This document shows, one piece after another, positions 18,332-29,074 of a stretch of DNA of 51,062 nt. The position numbers and the translations under genes are program-made. Under the pieces are notes generated by a model that searched no databases, had not been told where the DNA came from, and saw only the letters and a list, made by a program, of their open reading frames with translations. Origin of the DNA: Balneolaceae bacterium (GTDB lineage: Bacteria; Bacteroidota; Rhodothermia; Balneolales; Balneolaceae); contig PWLN01000265.1 in assembly GCA_003559375.1 (NCBI GenBank), positions 1 to 51,062 of the forward strand, in the 5' to 3' direction. Position 1 is the first letter of the stretch. Each line of letters opens with the position of its first letter.

Positions 18332-19822
18332 TCACACATCCAGGTAATCATCTTCATCGAAGCCGGTAATCTCACCCAGCATACTTCCAAGCATATCTGT
18401 GTATGATATTGCTTCATCGGCATCATCCTTGCCAATTTTTGAGTTCTGATGCAATGCTTCAATCACAAGATCCATCAATGCGTATAATTCATCGCCACGG
18501 GAGCTGGTATATGTCTCCGTTACCTTTTTTAAACCGGCGACATTGAGTAAACTTTTTTTATAATCCTTGTTGCTGATCTGCCCGGGAACCTCAAGCAGAT
18601 TGCCTCCGGCAAACCAGTTCAGAATTTCATCGTATTCATTCACTTCATCATCCCGTTTTCTACGCTGCGGATCCGGAAAATATTCTCTGAATGTAGTGTT
18701 TATGGCCTTACCAATAATATGCTTGGCTACATTCACCGCACCTTCCTGTTCACCCTCATAAACCAGTTCCAATTTACCGGTGAGTGCCGGAATCATGGCA
18801 TAAAGATCGGTAACCCGCAATGTGGTTTCCTTTTCACCATTCAGAACAGCCCTTTTCTCGGCAGAGGAGATAACCTGTTCCATTGCCGTTATCGTCATAC
18901 GTGTGGAGACCCCGCTTTTCTGATCGATATACTCACTTTTTCTTGCCTCAAATGCTACATTTTCGAGTACCTTTTTAAAGCTATCAGGAATATGGATTGT
19001 CAGTGTTTCGTCACGGTTAGTCCATGCTTCCTGTTCGGTAATTTTTATACCCACTTCAATATCACGCGGATAGTGGGTAATGATTTGTGAATCGATACGG
19101 TCTTTTAAAGGTGTAATGATATTTCCGCGATTTGTATAATCCTCAGGATTTGCAGAAAATGCCATAGACACATCAAGTGGGATACGAATATTAAAGCCCC
19201 TGATCTGAATGTCACGCTCCTGCATAATATTTAGCAGTGCTACCTGAATACGCGGCTGCAAGTCTGGTAGCTCATTTATCACAAAAATGCCGCGATTTGT
19301 TCTTGGAATAAGGCCGTAATTGATTACCTCCTCACTGGCTAGAGCGAGCTTCAATGATGCCGCTTTTATCGGGTCGAGGTCACCAATCAAATCAGCAACG
19401 GAAGTATCTGGTGTTGCGAGTTTTTCCCCATACCTTTTCGACCTGTGCAGCCAGGATACAGGAGTTTCATCACCGTACTTCTGAACCATTTCCTTTCCAT
19501 ATTTTGAGATTGGATTAAAAGGATCATCATTCACCTCAGAACCATCAATAACGGGAGTATATTCGTCAAGAAGTGAGACAAGCATTCTCAGTATGCGGGT
19601 TTTTGCCTGACCGCGCAAACCTAACAAAATCAAGTCATGTTTTGCCAGAATAGCATTCACAATTTGAGGAATAACTGTTTTTTCATACCCAAGAATACCG
19701 GGAAACAGAGGCTCATTGTCTTTTATCATCCGAAGCAGGTTTTTTCGCATCTCATGCTTTACCGACATCGGCTGCCAGCCACTTTCCTTAAGACTTCCTA
19801 ATTCTTTTATTTTTTGATGCAT
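18332..19822 (-). CDS. Magnesium-chelatase ChlI/MoxR-like AAA+ ATPase
   Basis: 'LGLRGQAKTRILRML' P-loop, 'GIFVINELPDLQPRIQVALLNIMQERDIQIRG', 'SANPEDYTNRGNIITPLKDRI'. Confidence 0.88.
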   Translation of the reverse strand: MHQKIKELGSLKESGWQPMSVKHEMRKNLLRMIKDNEPLFPGILGYEKTVIPQIVNAILAKHDLILLGLRGQAKTRILRMLVSLLDEYTPVIDGSEVNDDPFNPISKYGKEMVQKYGDETPVSWLHRSKRYGEKLATPDTSVADLIGDLDPIKAASLKLALASEEVINYGLIPRTNRGIFVINELPDLQPRIQVALLNIMQERDIQIRGFNIRIPLDVSMAFSANPEDYTNRGNIITPLKDRIDSQIITHYPRDIEVGIKITEQEAWTNRDETLTIHIPDSFKKVLENVAFEARKSEYIDQKSGVSTRMTITAMEQVISSAEKRAVLNGEKETTLRVTDLYAMIPALTGKLELVYEGEQEGAVNVAKHIIGKAINTTFREYFPDPQRRKRDDEVNEYDEILNWFAGGNLLEVPGQISNKDYKKSLLNVAGLKKVTETYTSSRGDELYALMDLVIEALHQNSKIGKDDADEAISYTDMLGSMLGEITGFDEDDYLDV

Positions 19823-19860
19823 ATCACTGATTATTTTTAAAATGATTTACTAATGGTAAC

Positions 19861-21168
19861 TCATTTATCGGGTACTTCATTTCGAAAAAAGTTCACAGAT
19901 GAAAAAACTTCAGTTAAATTTTTTGCTTTAATGATGGTTTCCTCCCATTCAAGTTCAGGATCAGAGTCACTGGTAATCGCGCCGCCCACAGGATATATCA
20001 GTTTTCCGTTTTGCAGAATGCAGGTCCGGATTACAACATTGAAATCAAAATCATTATCAGGTGTTATGTAACCAATTGCTCCGGAATAGATCCCTCTACG
20101 ATAATTTTCCAATTCTTCAATTTGCCGCATCACTTCAATTTTTGGTGCTCCGGTCATCGAACCCATTGGAAAACAGCTTTTAATGACATCTACAACATTT
20201 TTGTCTTTATTTATTTCGGATTCTACCGTTGAAATTAATTGATGAACAGTTCCAAATGATTGCACATCAAAAAGCTTTGTTACCTTCACACTTCCCGGCT
20301 CAGAAACTCTCGACAAGTCGTGCCTTACCAGGTCTACAATCATCAGGTTTTCCGCACGGTTTTTTTCACTGTTAAGTTCGTTTATCCGAAGCAGGTCGAT
20401 TTCAGAATTTTCACCTCGTTCCGCTGTCCCCTTAATTGGTTCCGATATAATCTTGTGTCCTGATTTCTTTAAAAACCTTTCGGGGGAAGAACAACAAACT
20501 GAAAAGTCATTTAATCGAAGATAAGCTCCAAAAGGAACCGGATTAACCGAACGCATCTGAAAATACAGATCATAAGGGTCTGACCATAAAACACCAGTTA
20601 GCGGATACGAATAATTCAATTCATAAAAATTCCCCTCTCTGATGAGTTCTTTTATTTTATTAACCTTACTTATATATTGTTGTTTGCTGATAGCCGGTAT
20701 AAAAGATTGGTATGAAAATGGTGCATTTCGATGATTAAGTCTACTTTGAATCGTTGAATAATTATAATTTCCATTGATTAGCTCTAACTCACCATTTTCG
20801 ATTTTTATCAATGTGGCTGGCTGCATAAAATACATATCAGGTACTCTTGCCAATTCATTATTACCGGATGTTAAATCCTCAACGTAATTTTTCAGATCGT
20901 AACCCAGATACCCAAACAGCCAGCCTTTAATTTCCGCACGAAATTGCCGAAGTGCTTCCCAGGGGTTCATCTCAAAAACCTTCCTTTCGCCATCAATGGT
21001 TTGTTCTATATGTGATCCAAATGCCACAATATGGTTTACCGGTTGGGCAGCCAGGTAAGAGCACCCCGATGATGGATGTCCCGGCAGCTGGGATTCCAGT
21101 AGAATCATCTCTTGATCCTTGAAGACAGGCTGTAAAGAGTCAATAATATGCCGGTCAGAAAATTTCAT
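19861..21168 (-). CDS. pabB: Aminodeoxychorismate synthase component I / anthranilate synthase component I family
   Basis: 'EPIKGTAERG', 'IVDLVRHDLSRV', 'SCFPMGSMTGAPKIEVMRQIEELENYRRGIYSGAIGYI'. Confidence 0.88.
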   Translation of the reverse strand: MKFSDRHIIDSLQPVFKDQEMILLESQLPGHPSSGCSYLAAQPVNHIVAFGSHIEQTIDGERKVFEMNPWEALRQFRAEIKGWLFGYLGYDLKNYVEDLTSGNNELARVPDMYFMQPATLIKIENGELELINGNYNYSTIQSRLNHRNAPFSYQSFIPAISKQQYISKVNKIKELIREGNFYELNYSYPLTGVLWSDPYDLYFQMRSVNPVPFGAYLRLNDFSVCCSSPERFLKKSGHKIISEPIKGTAERGENSEIDLLRINELNSEKNRAENLMIVDLVRHDLSRVSEPGSVKVTKLFDVQSFGTVHQLISTVESEINKDKNVVDVIKSCFPMGSMTGAPKIEVMRQIEELENYRRGIYSGAIGYITPDNDFDFNVVIRTCILQNGKLIYPVGGAITSDSDPELEWEETIIKAKNLTEVFSSVNFFRNEVPDK

Positions 21169-21350
21169 CTGTTGAGGATACGGTTTTATGAACTAATGGA
21201 AAATGATTGATACAATGAATCCAAACAAAGCCTGCCAGACTATGGTACAGTAGATTCTGTGATTATGATTCAAAAGAAATTTGTTTCAACACAATTTCTA
21301 TGTTACAGGTATGGTGTTTAACTTTAGATAAATATCCAGAACTTCCCAAT

Positions 21351-22436
21351 ATGTATAAATTTCTGTTCAGGCCGCTTCTTTTCAGGTTATCATCAGATTA
21401 TGCCCACGAAATCACAATCAAGTCAGCATCCCTGCTAAGTCAATACAAGTGGTTGTTAAAAATTACCGGTGCATTATACGGGTATTCAGATGAATCATTA
21501 GAACAAAAAATCGGAGGCCTCCGGTTTCCAAATCCCGTTGGCCTTGCTGCGGGTTTTGATAAAAACGGTACAGCCGCACCATTCATGCAGAACCTTGGCT
21601 TCGGATTTGTAGAAATCGGAAGTGTAACCGCCAATTCTTGCATAGGCAATCCTAAACCAAGAACATTCAGGCTGCCAGAGGATCAATCATTAATTAATCG
21701 TCTTGGGTTAAACAATGAAGGTGTTTTAACCATTTCACGCAGGCTTAAATACCGAAATCTATCCATACCAATGGGGGTCAATATTGCCAAAACTCACGAT
21801 CCATCAATTATAGGTGAAAGAGCCATTGAAGACTATCGAACAAGTTTCGATATGGTAAAAAATATTGCTGATTATATTACCCTGAATATTTCGTGTCCAA
21901 ACACAACGGAAGGAAAAACCTTTGAAGATCCGGATTCTTTGTATAAACTATTGAAAAGTTTGGAAATAGAACACGATGCAAGCCTGCCGCCTGTTCTTGT
22001 AAAATTTTCTGTTGACCTTGATGATTCCCTGCTTCATGAGCTGCTGGATATTTGCGAAGGTTTTGCAATTGAAGGCTATGTTGCAACGAATACATCTTCA
22101 CTCAGAGAGAACTTAAAAACCCGGGAATCCGTAATTCAACAAATTGGCAAAGGAGGTTTAAGCGGAAAAGCAATCGGTGCTAAAAGCACTGCCGTAATTC
22201 AGAAAATTCATTCCTATACAAAAGGGCTGAAGACCATTATTGGTGTTGGGGGCATCAACAGTACGGAAGATGCTATAGAAAAATTAAAAGCCGGTGCCGA
22301 CCTTTTACAAATATATACCGGGCTGGTCTATGAAGGCCCATCTTTAATCAAAAAGATCAACCGCGGTTTGGTAGCATATATGGAAAAACATGGAATTGAT
22401 CATGTATACCATATTAGAAAAGTTAAAACTCGATAG
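21351..22436 (+). CDS. pyrD: Dihydroorotate dehydrogenase (quinone)
   Basis: 'FPNPVGLAAGFDKNG', 'FVEIGSVTANSCIGNPKPR', 'LNISCPNTTEGKTFED', 'IGVGGINSTEDAIEKLKAGADLLQIYTGLVYEGP'. Confidence 0.94.
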   Translation: MYKFLFRPLLFRLSSDYAHEITIKSASLLSQYKWLLKITGALYGYSDESLEQKIGGLRFPNPVGLAAGFDKNGTAAPFMQNLGFGFVEIGSVTANSCIGNPKPRTFRLPEDQSLINRLGLNNEGVLTISRRLKYRNLSIPMGVNIAKTHDPSIIGERAIEDYRTSFDMVKNIADYITLNISCPNTTEGKTFEDPDSLYKLLKSLEIEHDASLPPVLVKFSVDLDDSLLHELLDICEGFAIEGYVATNTSSLRENLKTRESVIQQIGKGGLSGKAIGAKSTAVIQKIHSYTKGLKTIIGVGGINSTEDAIEKLKAGADLLQIYTGLVYEGPSLIKKINRGLVAYMEKHGIDHVYHIRKVKTR

Positions 22437-25179
22437 GAAAGACAAATATACAATTCAGGGACGGGAAATCAGTCTCTGTAGGCGTAAACCGAAACAGACG
22501 TTCAATCGCCGCCTCAATTGACTGGGGTATTCCTGATCTGTCCATACCGTCAATCTGTTCATAACCAAGAATTGTTCCATTTGTATCTACCTCGAACAAA
22601 TAGCTCACCTCCCCTCTCATCGAAAGGTTTTGAGTCCATGAGGGATAGGTTATGAGTTCCATAAATCCGTTAATACCACCTTCGACGTCTACCTCAAACC
22701 CATATTCCTCACAAAATGCTACATCACCCGATTCATCAGGAATCCCTTCTATGCCGGAATAAAAAGGCAGATCTTCTGTTTCTATCGAATCTGGAACAGC
22801 AGGTTCAGGCCTTTCAATGGTTTGACGCAGAATTCGAACACGGGGAATAATCTCTGTTGAAGCATAATATGATTCAATATGTGTAAGTATGGCTCTTGTA
22901 CTATCCCAGTATGCGCCTTCGAATGGAAATATCTCAGATAAATCCTCCAGAGTATATGTTGAATCTGCAATTTCCTGCCAATAGATAGTTTCTTGTTCTG
23001 TAATTGTTGTATCCTGAAGAATCACAAATGAGGAATCTTTCAGTGCCTGAAATTCATTCCTTTCCATATTCAGGGAATCCTGAATAGAGAACCATATTCG
23101 AATACTTTCCTGTAAAACAGAATCTTTCTGTGCAGCTTTCATATACTCTCTGGCAGCCTCGAACAGTAACAATGCCCTTTGTGAATCACTGGTACCGGTA
23201 TCTGCCAGCTTTTTAAGCTCCTCTGCCCTGAGTATAGCGGATGAGTCAGGAATATCCGCCAATATGTTAAGATAAAGACTCTCAACATCAAACACATCTT
23301 CAGACTCTAATGGTGTAAATTCAATATCCATCCTCTCGGCAAGCCTTTGAAAATATATGGAACTGGAATCAGTTTCTTTAAGTTTATCGAACCAGGTATA
23401 TGCCATATCCCTGTTATCCTGCAACAAATCAATTTCAGCAAGTGTATAGAGCGACATTGTTACCAGGTTTTTTTGTGTTGCTTGCTGAACAACTTTTTGA
23501 TAATAGACTTTTGCACTATCCGGTTTATTGAGCGACATGAAGAAGACATTAGCAAGCCTGTATTGCAATTCAAGTATCTCATTTTTCATCGCTTCCTGTT
23601 GTTCTGGCTCGAATGGAACCTCGCTTAAATCTACCGAATGTACCACTCCAGATGTTGACGCCTGTTCTGCCAACATTATAGTTTCGTCTTCACTGCCCGT
23701 AATAACCAACTGGTCGAAACGGCTGCCGCTCACATCCGCCCTTCTTCTCCAATTATCAGCAAGCGGCCGGTCACCCCAAACTGCCTGAAATTGAAGACTG
23801 GCATCAGCGATCATGGCCATGCTTCGAATATTTAGAAATCCGTGTTCAACAGATGTACCTGCATCGGCGACCTGGCCAGGTTCTTCAGCTACTATCATTC
23901 TGTCTCTCTGTTGTTGCATCCGGCTGAGTTCCTCTTCCAGTTTTTCCATTTCAATGCGCTGTAATTCATCTATCAGGGCATCCAGATCTTTGGGCGAGAG
24001 GTTCGCAATCCCGATAAGGCTGTCTTTTCTGGCTATTTGAGATGTAATTCTGGCATACTCACCAAAAGAGTCGGCAAGTTCGCGGGCATTAAAATTCGAT
24101 GGAAGCAACTGTGCATCTACCCTTTGTGATGCTGCTGAATCAAAGTAGGCAGCAGCAAGGGTATAGTTTTCGAGTTCATCACGATAAATTTCACCAATAC
24201 CAAAGTATGTTTTCGCTCTTATCAGATTGCCCGGCGGCTGCATTCTGTCTCTCAGTACCTGGTTGTAATTATTAATTGCCAACTCCGGATTACCGCTCAA
24301 CTGCTGAGTTCGGGCTATTTCATATTGAAGTTCATTCCTGTATTCAAAAAATTTATCGTCTCTCCTCATCTGGCGATAAATTGATTCTGCAAGGTCATAG
24401 TTACCAATCTTTCTTGATACTTCAGCCTGTTTTCGCCTTGAATTAAATTCAAGGTCATAACTTACTCTTAATTCATTGATTTGGGTGTAAGCAAATAATG
24501 CCTGAGTTTCGATGCCAAGAGATTCATAATTCTGCCCAAGTAAAAAGAACCCTCTGGCTTGTTTTTCCCGGTCTTCAAGGCCTGGAATACTTTCTTGCAA
24601 ATATTCGATGGATTGTTCATAATTTCCTATGGCTGCATGGAGTTGTGCCAGTACTGCATAAATTTCAGATCGCAGGTTTAAATTCCATTGCGGGGAAATA
24701 TCAGCTTCGATTTCAAGAAAGCGGATTCCTTCACTATAGTTCGACATTTCCAGGTAGGTGAGCCCTTGCCAAAGAATACCCTCACCCTGCAAATCTCCTG
24801 CAGCCAGGGTTACCAGTTCCTGGAATTTTTCAAGTGCAGAAAAAAATTCGGACCTGTAGTAATATGATTTGCCAATAAGTGCGATTGCAGGTAACACATA
24901 TTTGGATTCCTCGTGATTCCTGAGAATTGAGCTGCCTCGTTCTATTGCCTGTTCAAAATCGGATAACCCTGCATTGGTTGGGGCTGTATGAATACGAATA
25001 GGCTGCATGGGGTTTATAAGCGGAGCCTGTCTTTTATTCTGTTTTAAACCCTCTGAGTAAAATTGTTTGGCATTATAAAAAGTGTTGTAGTACGCAGTAA
25101 AATCACGCCAGCTCTGTTTTAGTACGGAGCAGCCTGATAATATGAAGCACGCTAAGATGATGTAAGCGGTATTTTTCAC
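22423..25179 (-). CDS. Large TPR lipoprotein, PorW/SprE-like, with a C-terminal TonB-like tail
   Basis: Lipobox 'FILSGCSVLKQ', 'RDFTAYYNTFYNAKQFYSEGLK', multiple TPR units, C-terminal 'YLFEVDTNGTILGYEQID...AIERLFRFTPT'. Confidence 0.65.
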   Translation of the reverse strand: MKNTAYIILACFILSGCSVLKQSWRDFTAYYNTFYNAKQFYSEGLKQNKRQAPLINPMQPIRIHTAPTNAGLSDFEQAIERGSSILRNHEESKYVLPAIALIGKSYYYRSEFFSALEKFQELVTLAAGDLQGEGILWQGLTYLEMSNYSEGIRFLEIEADISPQWNLNLRSEIYAVLAQLHAAIGNYEQSIEYLQESIPGLEDREKQARGFFLLGQNYESLGIETQALFAYTQINELRVSYDLEFNSRRKQAEVSRKIGNYDLAESIYRQMRRDDKFFEYRNELQYEIARTQQLSGNPELAINNYNQVLRDRMQPPGNLIRAKTYFGIGEIYRDELENYTLAAAYFDSAASQRVDAQLLPSNFNARELADSFGEYARITSQIARKDSLIGIANLSPKDLDALIDELQRIEMEKLEEELSRMQQQRDRMIVAEEPGQVADAGTSVEHGFLNIRSMAMIADASLQFQAVWGDRPLADNWRRRADVSGSRFDQLVITGSEDETIMLAEQASTSGVVHSVDLSEVPFEPEQQEAMKNEILELQYRLANVFFMSLNKPDSAKVYYQKVVQQATQKNLVTMSLYTLAEIDLLQDNRDMAYTWFDKLKETDSSSIYFQRLAERMDIEFTPLESEDVFDVESLYLNILADIPDSSAILRAEELKKLADTGTSDSQRALLLFEAAREYMKAAQKDSVLQESIRIWFSIQDSLNMERNEFQALKDSSFVILQDTTITEQETIYWQEIADSTYTLEDLSEIFPFEGAYWDSTRAILTHIESYYASTEIIPRVRILRQTIERPEPAVPDSIETEDLPFYSGIEGIPDESGDVAFCEEYGFEVDVEGGINGFMELITYPSWTQNLSMRGEVSYLFEVDTNGTILGYEQIDGMDRSGIPQSIEAAIERLFRFTPTETDFPSLNCIFVFPIEF

Positions 25180-25212
25180 AACATATTAACGCAGGTAAAT
25201 CTCAATGCGTAT

Positions 25213-26652
25213 TTATTCGGTTTCGATCGTACTCACTTTTACCATATTGGTTCTCCCTCTTTTTGCAAGAGGAATACCTGTTGCAATAATAACCCTGTCG
25301 CCGCTATTAACCATGCCGTTTGCTATCAGGAAATTTTCCATCATATTAATACTCATATCCGTTTCAAAGATCTCGTCAATCTTTACAGATTGTACACCCC
25401 AAACAAGGTTAAGCTGTCTTCTAACAGTCTGGCTTTCGGTAAATGCAATGATGGGGACTTTAGGACGAAATTTGGCAATTCGTCGTGCGGTATTGCCCGA
25501 ATGTGTGATGGTACTGATAATTTTTGCATCCACATTTTCTGCAAGCGTCACACAGGAATAAGCCAGCGATTCAATAACCTGTTTCTCTTTCCAATCGGGT
25601 TTTCGGTACTTGAGGCTGTAGTAGATCGAAGATGTATTCGCTTCTACAGACTGTATGATTTTCACCATTGTTTTTACTGCTTCTACCGGGTATTTGCCAG
25701 CAGCAGTTTCACCGGATAACATTACAGCATCAGTACCATCTACAACTGCATTAGCAACATCAGAACTTTCAGCACGTGTTGCCCTCGGGTTATTGATCAT
25801 GGAATCGAGCATTTGCGTGGCTGTGATCACTGGTTTTCCGGCAATACGACATCTTTCGATAATTTGTTTCTGGATCAGAGGCACTTGTTCACTTGGAATT
25901 TCAATACCAAGATCACCTCTTGCAACCATTATTCCGTCTGCCTCCTCAATAATTTCATCAATTACACGTACGGCTTCAGGTTTTTCAATTTTTGCTATAA
26001 TAGCTGCATTGCTGCCATTTGCTCTTATTCGCGAAATAACATCCTGAATATCACGTGCTGATCGCACAAAAGACATTGCCACAAAATCAACACCTATACT
26101 TAAACCGAACTCCAGATCAGCAATATCTTTTTCGGTAAGTGATGACATTGTTATTTTAACATCGGGAAGATTTACTCCTTTTCTTGATTTTAATAGTCCA
26201 CCAACTACAACTTTTGCTGAAAGATCATTCTGATGTTTTTTTATGATTTTTAACTCAATCAACCCATCGTCGATCAGGATCTGATTGCCCTCTTCTGCAT
26301 CCTGAACCAAACCGTCGTAATCAATTGGAATAATGTTATTATCACCAATTACATCCTCTGAAGTTAATTTTACGAGTTGTCCGGTTACAATCTCCTGAGC
26401 ACCATCTTTCATCTGTCCAACACGGATTTTTGGCCCCTGAAGGTCCATCAGTACAGGAAGAGAGTATCTAAATTTTTTAGCAACCTTCCGAACAAGTTCA
26501 ATGGTTTTTTTATGACCTTCGTGTGTGCCATGTGAAAAGTTTATCCGTACCACATTCATACCAGCCCGAAGCAGACTTTCAATGGTTTCCTCTGTATTAC
26601 TACTCGGGCCTAATGTGCAAACTATTTTTGTTCTGCGCGCACTACTTAACAT
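25213..26652 (-). CDS. pyk: Pyruvate kinase
   Basis: 'RRTKIVCTLGPSSNTEETIESLLRAGMNVVRINFSHG', 'VMVARGDLGIEIPSEQVPLIQK', 'ATQMLDSMINNPRATRAESSDVANAVVDGTDAVMLSGETAAG'. Confidence 0.97.
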   Translation of the reverse strand: MLSSARRTKIVCTLGPSSNTEETIESLLRAGMNVVRINFSHGTHEGHKKTIELVRKVAKKFRYSLPVLMDLQGPKIRVGQMKDGAQEIVTGQLVKLTSEDVIGDNNIIPIDYDGLVQDAEEGNQILIDDGLIELKIIKKHQNDLSAKVVVGGLLKSRKGVNLPDVKITMSSLTEKDIADLEFGLSIGVDFVAMSFVRSARDIQDVISRIRANGSNAAIIAKIEKPEAVRVIDEIIEEADGIMVARGDLGIEIPSEQVPLIQKQIIERCRIAGKPVITATQMLDSMINNPRATRAESSDVANAVVDGTDAVMLSGETAAGKYPVEAVKTMVKIIQSVEANTSSIYYSLKYRKPDWKEKQVIESLAYSCVTLAENVDAKIISTITHSGNTARRIAKFRPKVPIIAFTESQTVRRQLNLVWGVQSVKIDEIFETDMSINMMENFLIANGMVNSGDRVIIATGIPLAKRGRTNMVKVSTIETE

Positions 26653-26803
26653 AAAATTGTATTGTATATGAAAATTTTATAAATAGATAATAAAAATCCG
26701 TTAAAAGGTAAGCAATTATATTACTGATATGCTGTTATATTAATGCAATTATTTATGGTGTTTTTATGTTAGACATTATTCAGATTAACATAATCTCAGG
26801 ACA

Positions 26804-28222
26804 TTGAACAGAAAAATCTATCACTTATTAATAATTATTCTTCTTTCGGTTTACGCGGCAGGTTGCGTTCGGTCTGCCAACCCTGACGTTGAAAGAGGAT
26901 CGTTTTTCCAGTTCCGTGACGGATATCCGGAAATCAGAATGTCGTCAATAGGGCTTCTCAGTGAAACTGATGAAGCACTCATTAATGTCACCACAGATAT
27001 CGTTTTGGGTAGCCTCATCTATTCCACTCACGACAACATCCGGTCTGCCGATGTAACTCTCGAAATCCGCATTCTTGAAATTGAAGGTGATTTTTCAAGA
27101 AATGTACGCAGAGATTTTTCAGTTGAATCCAGCTTTGAGGGCAGCCACCTGAGTCAGGATGTATTCACGCATAATGAAGAGATTGAAGTAAAGCCCGGAA
27201 CTTTTGAAGTTCAGGTATCAGTACTCGATCGTTCGTCAGGTAGGGCTTCAACAAGAAGGGCCGAAGCTGATATTCCCGATCCTGAAAATCCTGAAATCAG
27301 CATAACCACAGTAAGGCTTCTTGGTAAATCTGATCCAGATGAGTCTGCCCCGTTTTTTCCAATAACTACCTATACGGTATCGAATACGCTCGACAGCCTG
27401 AAGTTTATGTTCCAGGTAACAAATAATGACATGGATGATCCGCTTGAGATCAACTCAAGGCTCCTTAAATTCAGGGCAGATGATACAGCTGCCAGGCCGA
27501 TGAATTTTAATAACTACAGCCCTTCAACCTTACCCTATATAGGTGTGGATATGAGAAATCCAACAGAAGTGGATGCTGTTACAAGAAGGCTCGATCAACC
27601 TGGCAGCGTACTCATCGAATTCAGATACGCCATGCTCGAACGTGGCAACTATCGATTTGAAGTTGAAACGACCGATGAGTCAGGTGAGCGGCTTTATAAG
27701 GCAAGAGACTTCGCAATAATGAGTGAAAATTACCCGGCTGTAGTTTCGCCTGTAGAACTCGCAGAGCCACTGATTTACCTGATGGATCGAAGAGATCATG
27801 AAAGGATGATGCAAATTCAGGACCCTGATTCACTTAAGGAAGCAATTGACAGATTCTGGCTCACAAATGTTGGAAACATGAACCAGGCTAAAGCTGTTAT
27901 CAGCCTGTATTATGAACGTGTTGAGCAAGCAAACAAACAATTTACAACTTTCAAAGAGGGTTGGAAAACCGACCTGGGAATGGTATACATCCTTTTTGGT
28001 CCGCCATGGTACGTTGATCGATTCTTAAATACCTTTATCTGGTCATATTCTTATGACAGATCAGACCCGCGATACAACTTTACTTTTGAACGGCCTAACA
28101 TGAGAAATGAGTTTTTCCCATTCGACAATTATCTGCTTCAACGAAATCAGGGATATTTTAACGTTCAATACAGGCAGATACAATTGTGGCTAACAGGTGG
28201 AATTTTGACTACAAGAATTTAA
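26804..28222 (+). CDS. GWxTD domain-containing lipoprotein
   Basis: Lipobox 'VYAAGCVRS'; C-terminal 'FKEGWKTDLGMVYILFGPPWYVDRF...QIQLWLTGGILTTRI'. Confidence 0.88.
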   Translation: MNRKIYHLLIIILLSVYAAGCVRSANPDVERGSFFQFRDGYPEIRMSSIGLLSETDEALINVTTDIVLGSLIYSTHDNIRSADVTLEIRILEIEGDFSRNVRRDFSVESSFEGSHLSQDVFTHNEEIEVKPGTFEVQVSVLDRSSGRASTRRAEADIPDPENPEISITTVRLLGKSDPDESAPFFPITTYTVSNTLDSLKFMFQVTNNDMDDPLEINSRLLKFRADDTAARPMNFNNYSPSTLPYIGVDMRNPTEVDAVTRRLDQPGSVLIEFRYAMLERGNYRFEVETTDESGERLYKARDFAIMSENYPAVVSPVELAEPLIYLMDRRDHERMMQIQDPDSLKEAIDRFWLTNVGNMNQAKAVISLYYERVEQANKQFTTFKEGWKTDLGMVYILFGPPWYVDRFLNTFIWSYSYDRSDPRYNFTFERPNMRNEFFPFDNYLLQRNQGYFNVQYRQIQLWLTGGILTTRI

Positions 28223-28354
28223 GAAGGAATTAGACAAGTCAAAAGCCCGCGAGACTGATAACTGTTCGCTTATTTTGTTAGATCGCTGTATCATGCATTG
28301 TAACAAGTATCTAAACTTGATACCCTTTACTCTATACTCAATAATATACAAGAA

Positions 28355-28801
28355 TCAGTCCTCTTCCTGCTTGATAAAAGCATCAAATACCATTAGTAAA
28401 TCCTGTGCTACTTCCTCCCGTGTTCTTCCCTCAATTCGATGACGGGGTATCATGGCTTTTACTTCACCGTTTACAAAAAATGCAAATGCCGGCGATGATG
28501 GAGGATATTCACTAAAATACTCCCTCGCACGTGCAGTGGCCTCACGGTCCTGACCTGCAAATACAGTTACCAAATAATCGGGTTTTACTCCTGATTTTTC
28601 AAGGGCGATTGATAATCCCGGCCGTGCATTACCTGCTGCACAACCGCATACAGAGTTGATTGCCATTAACATGGTACCTTTGCTGTATTCCTGCATGGCA
28701 CGGTCAACTTCTTCCGGGGTTTTAAGTTCTTCTACCCCAACATTGGTGAGTTCCTGTCTCATCCAAGAGACATCAGGGCCAAGTCCAAATCCAAATTGCA
28801 T
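28355..28801 (-). CDS. BrxA/BrxB (YphP/YqiW) family bacilliredoxin
   Basis: CGC motif in 'MLMAINSVCGCAAGNARPG'; 'FAGQDREATARAREYFSEYPPSSPAFAFF'. Confidence 0.92.
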   Translation of the reverse strand: MQFGFGLGPDVSWMRQELTNVGVEELKTPEEVDRAMQEYSKGTMLMAINSVCGCAAGNARPGLSIALEKSGVKPDYLVTVFAGQDREATARAREYFSEYPPSSPAFAFFVNGEVKAMIPRHRIEGRTREEVAQDLLMVFDAFIKQEED

Positions 28802-29074
28802 AACTTATTCCTTTTGTTTTAAAATTTTGGCTAAATATAAGGATTCCAAACAAATTTTAACCATTCATTTCGTTCGTAAATTCATTTGTAATAATTGAAA
28901 AAAATGATAGGTTATGATCATTAACAGCCGAAAAGGCCTGGCCTGGCTGATAAGTTACCTCTTAAAACAAAGTGTACTCTATAGACGTTCAGAATTATCA
29001 TAAGCAATTAACAGCGGCTAAATCTAATAAAGTAATTGATTGCACTAACTGACCCAATCTATCGTTCGTAACAA

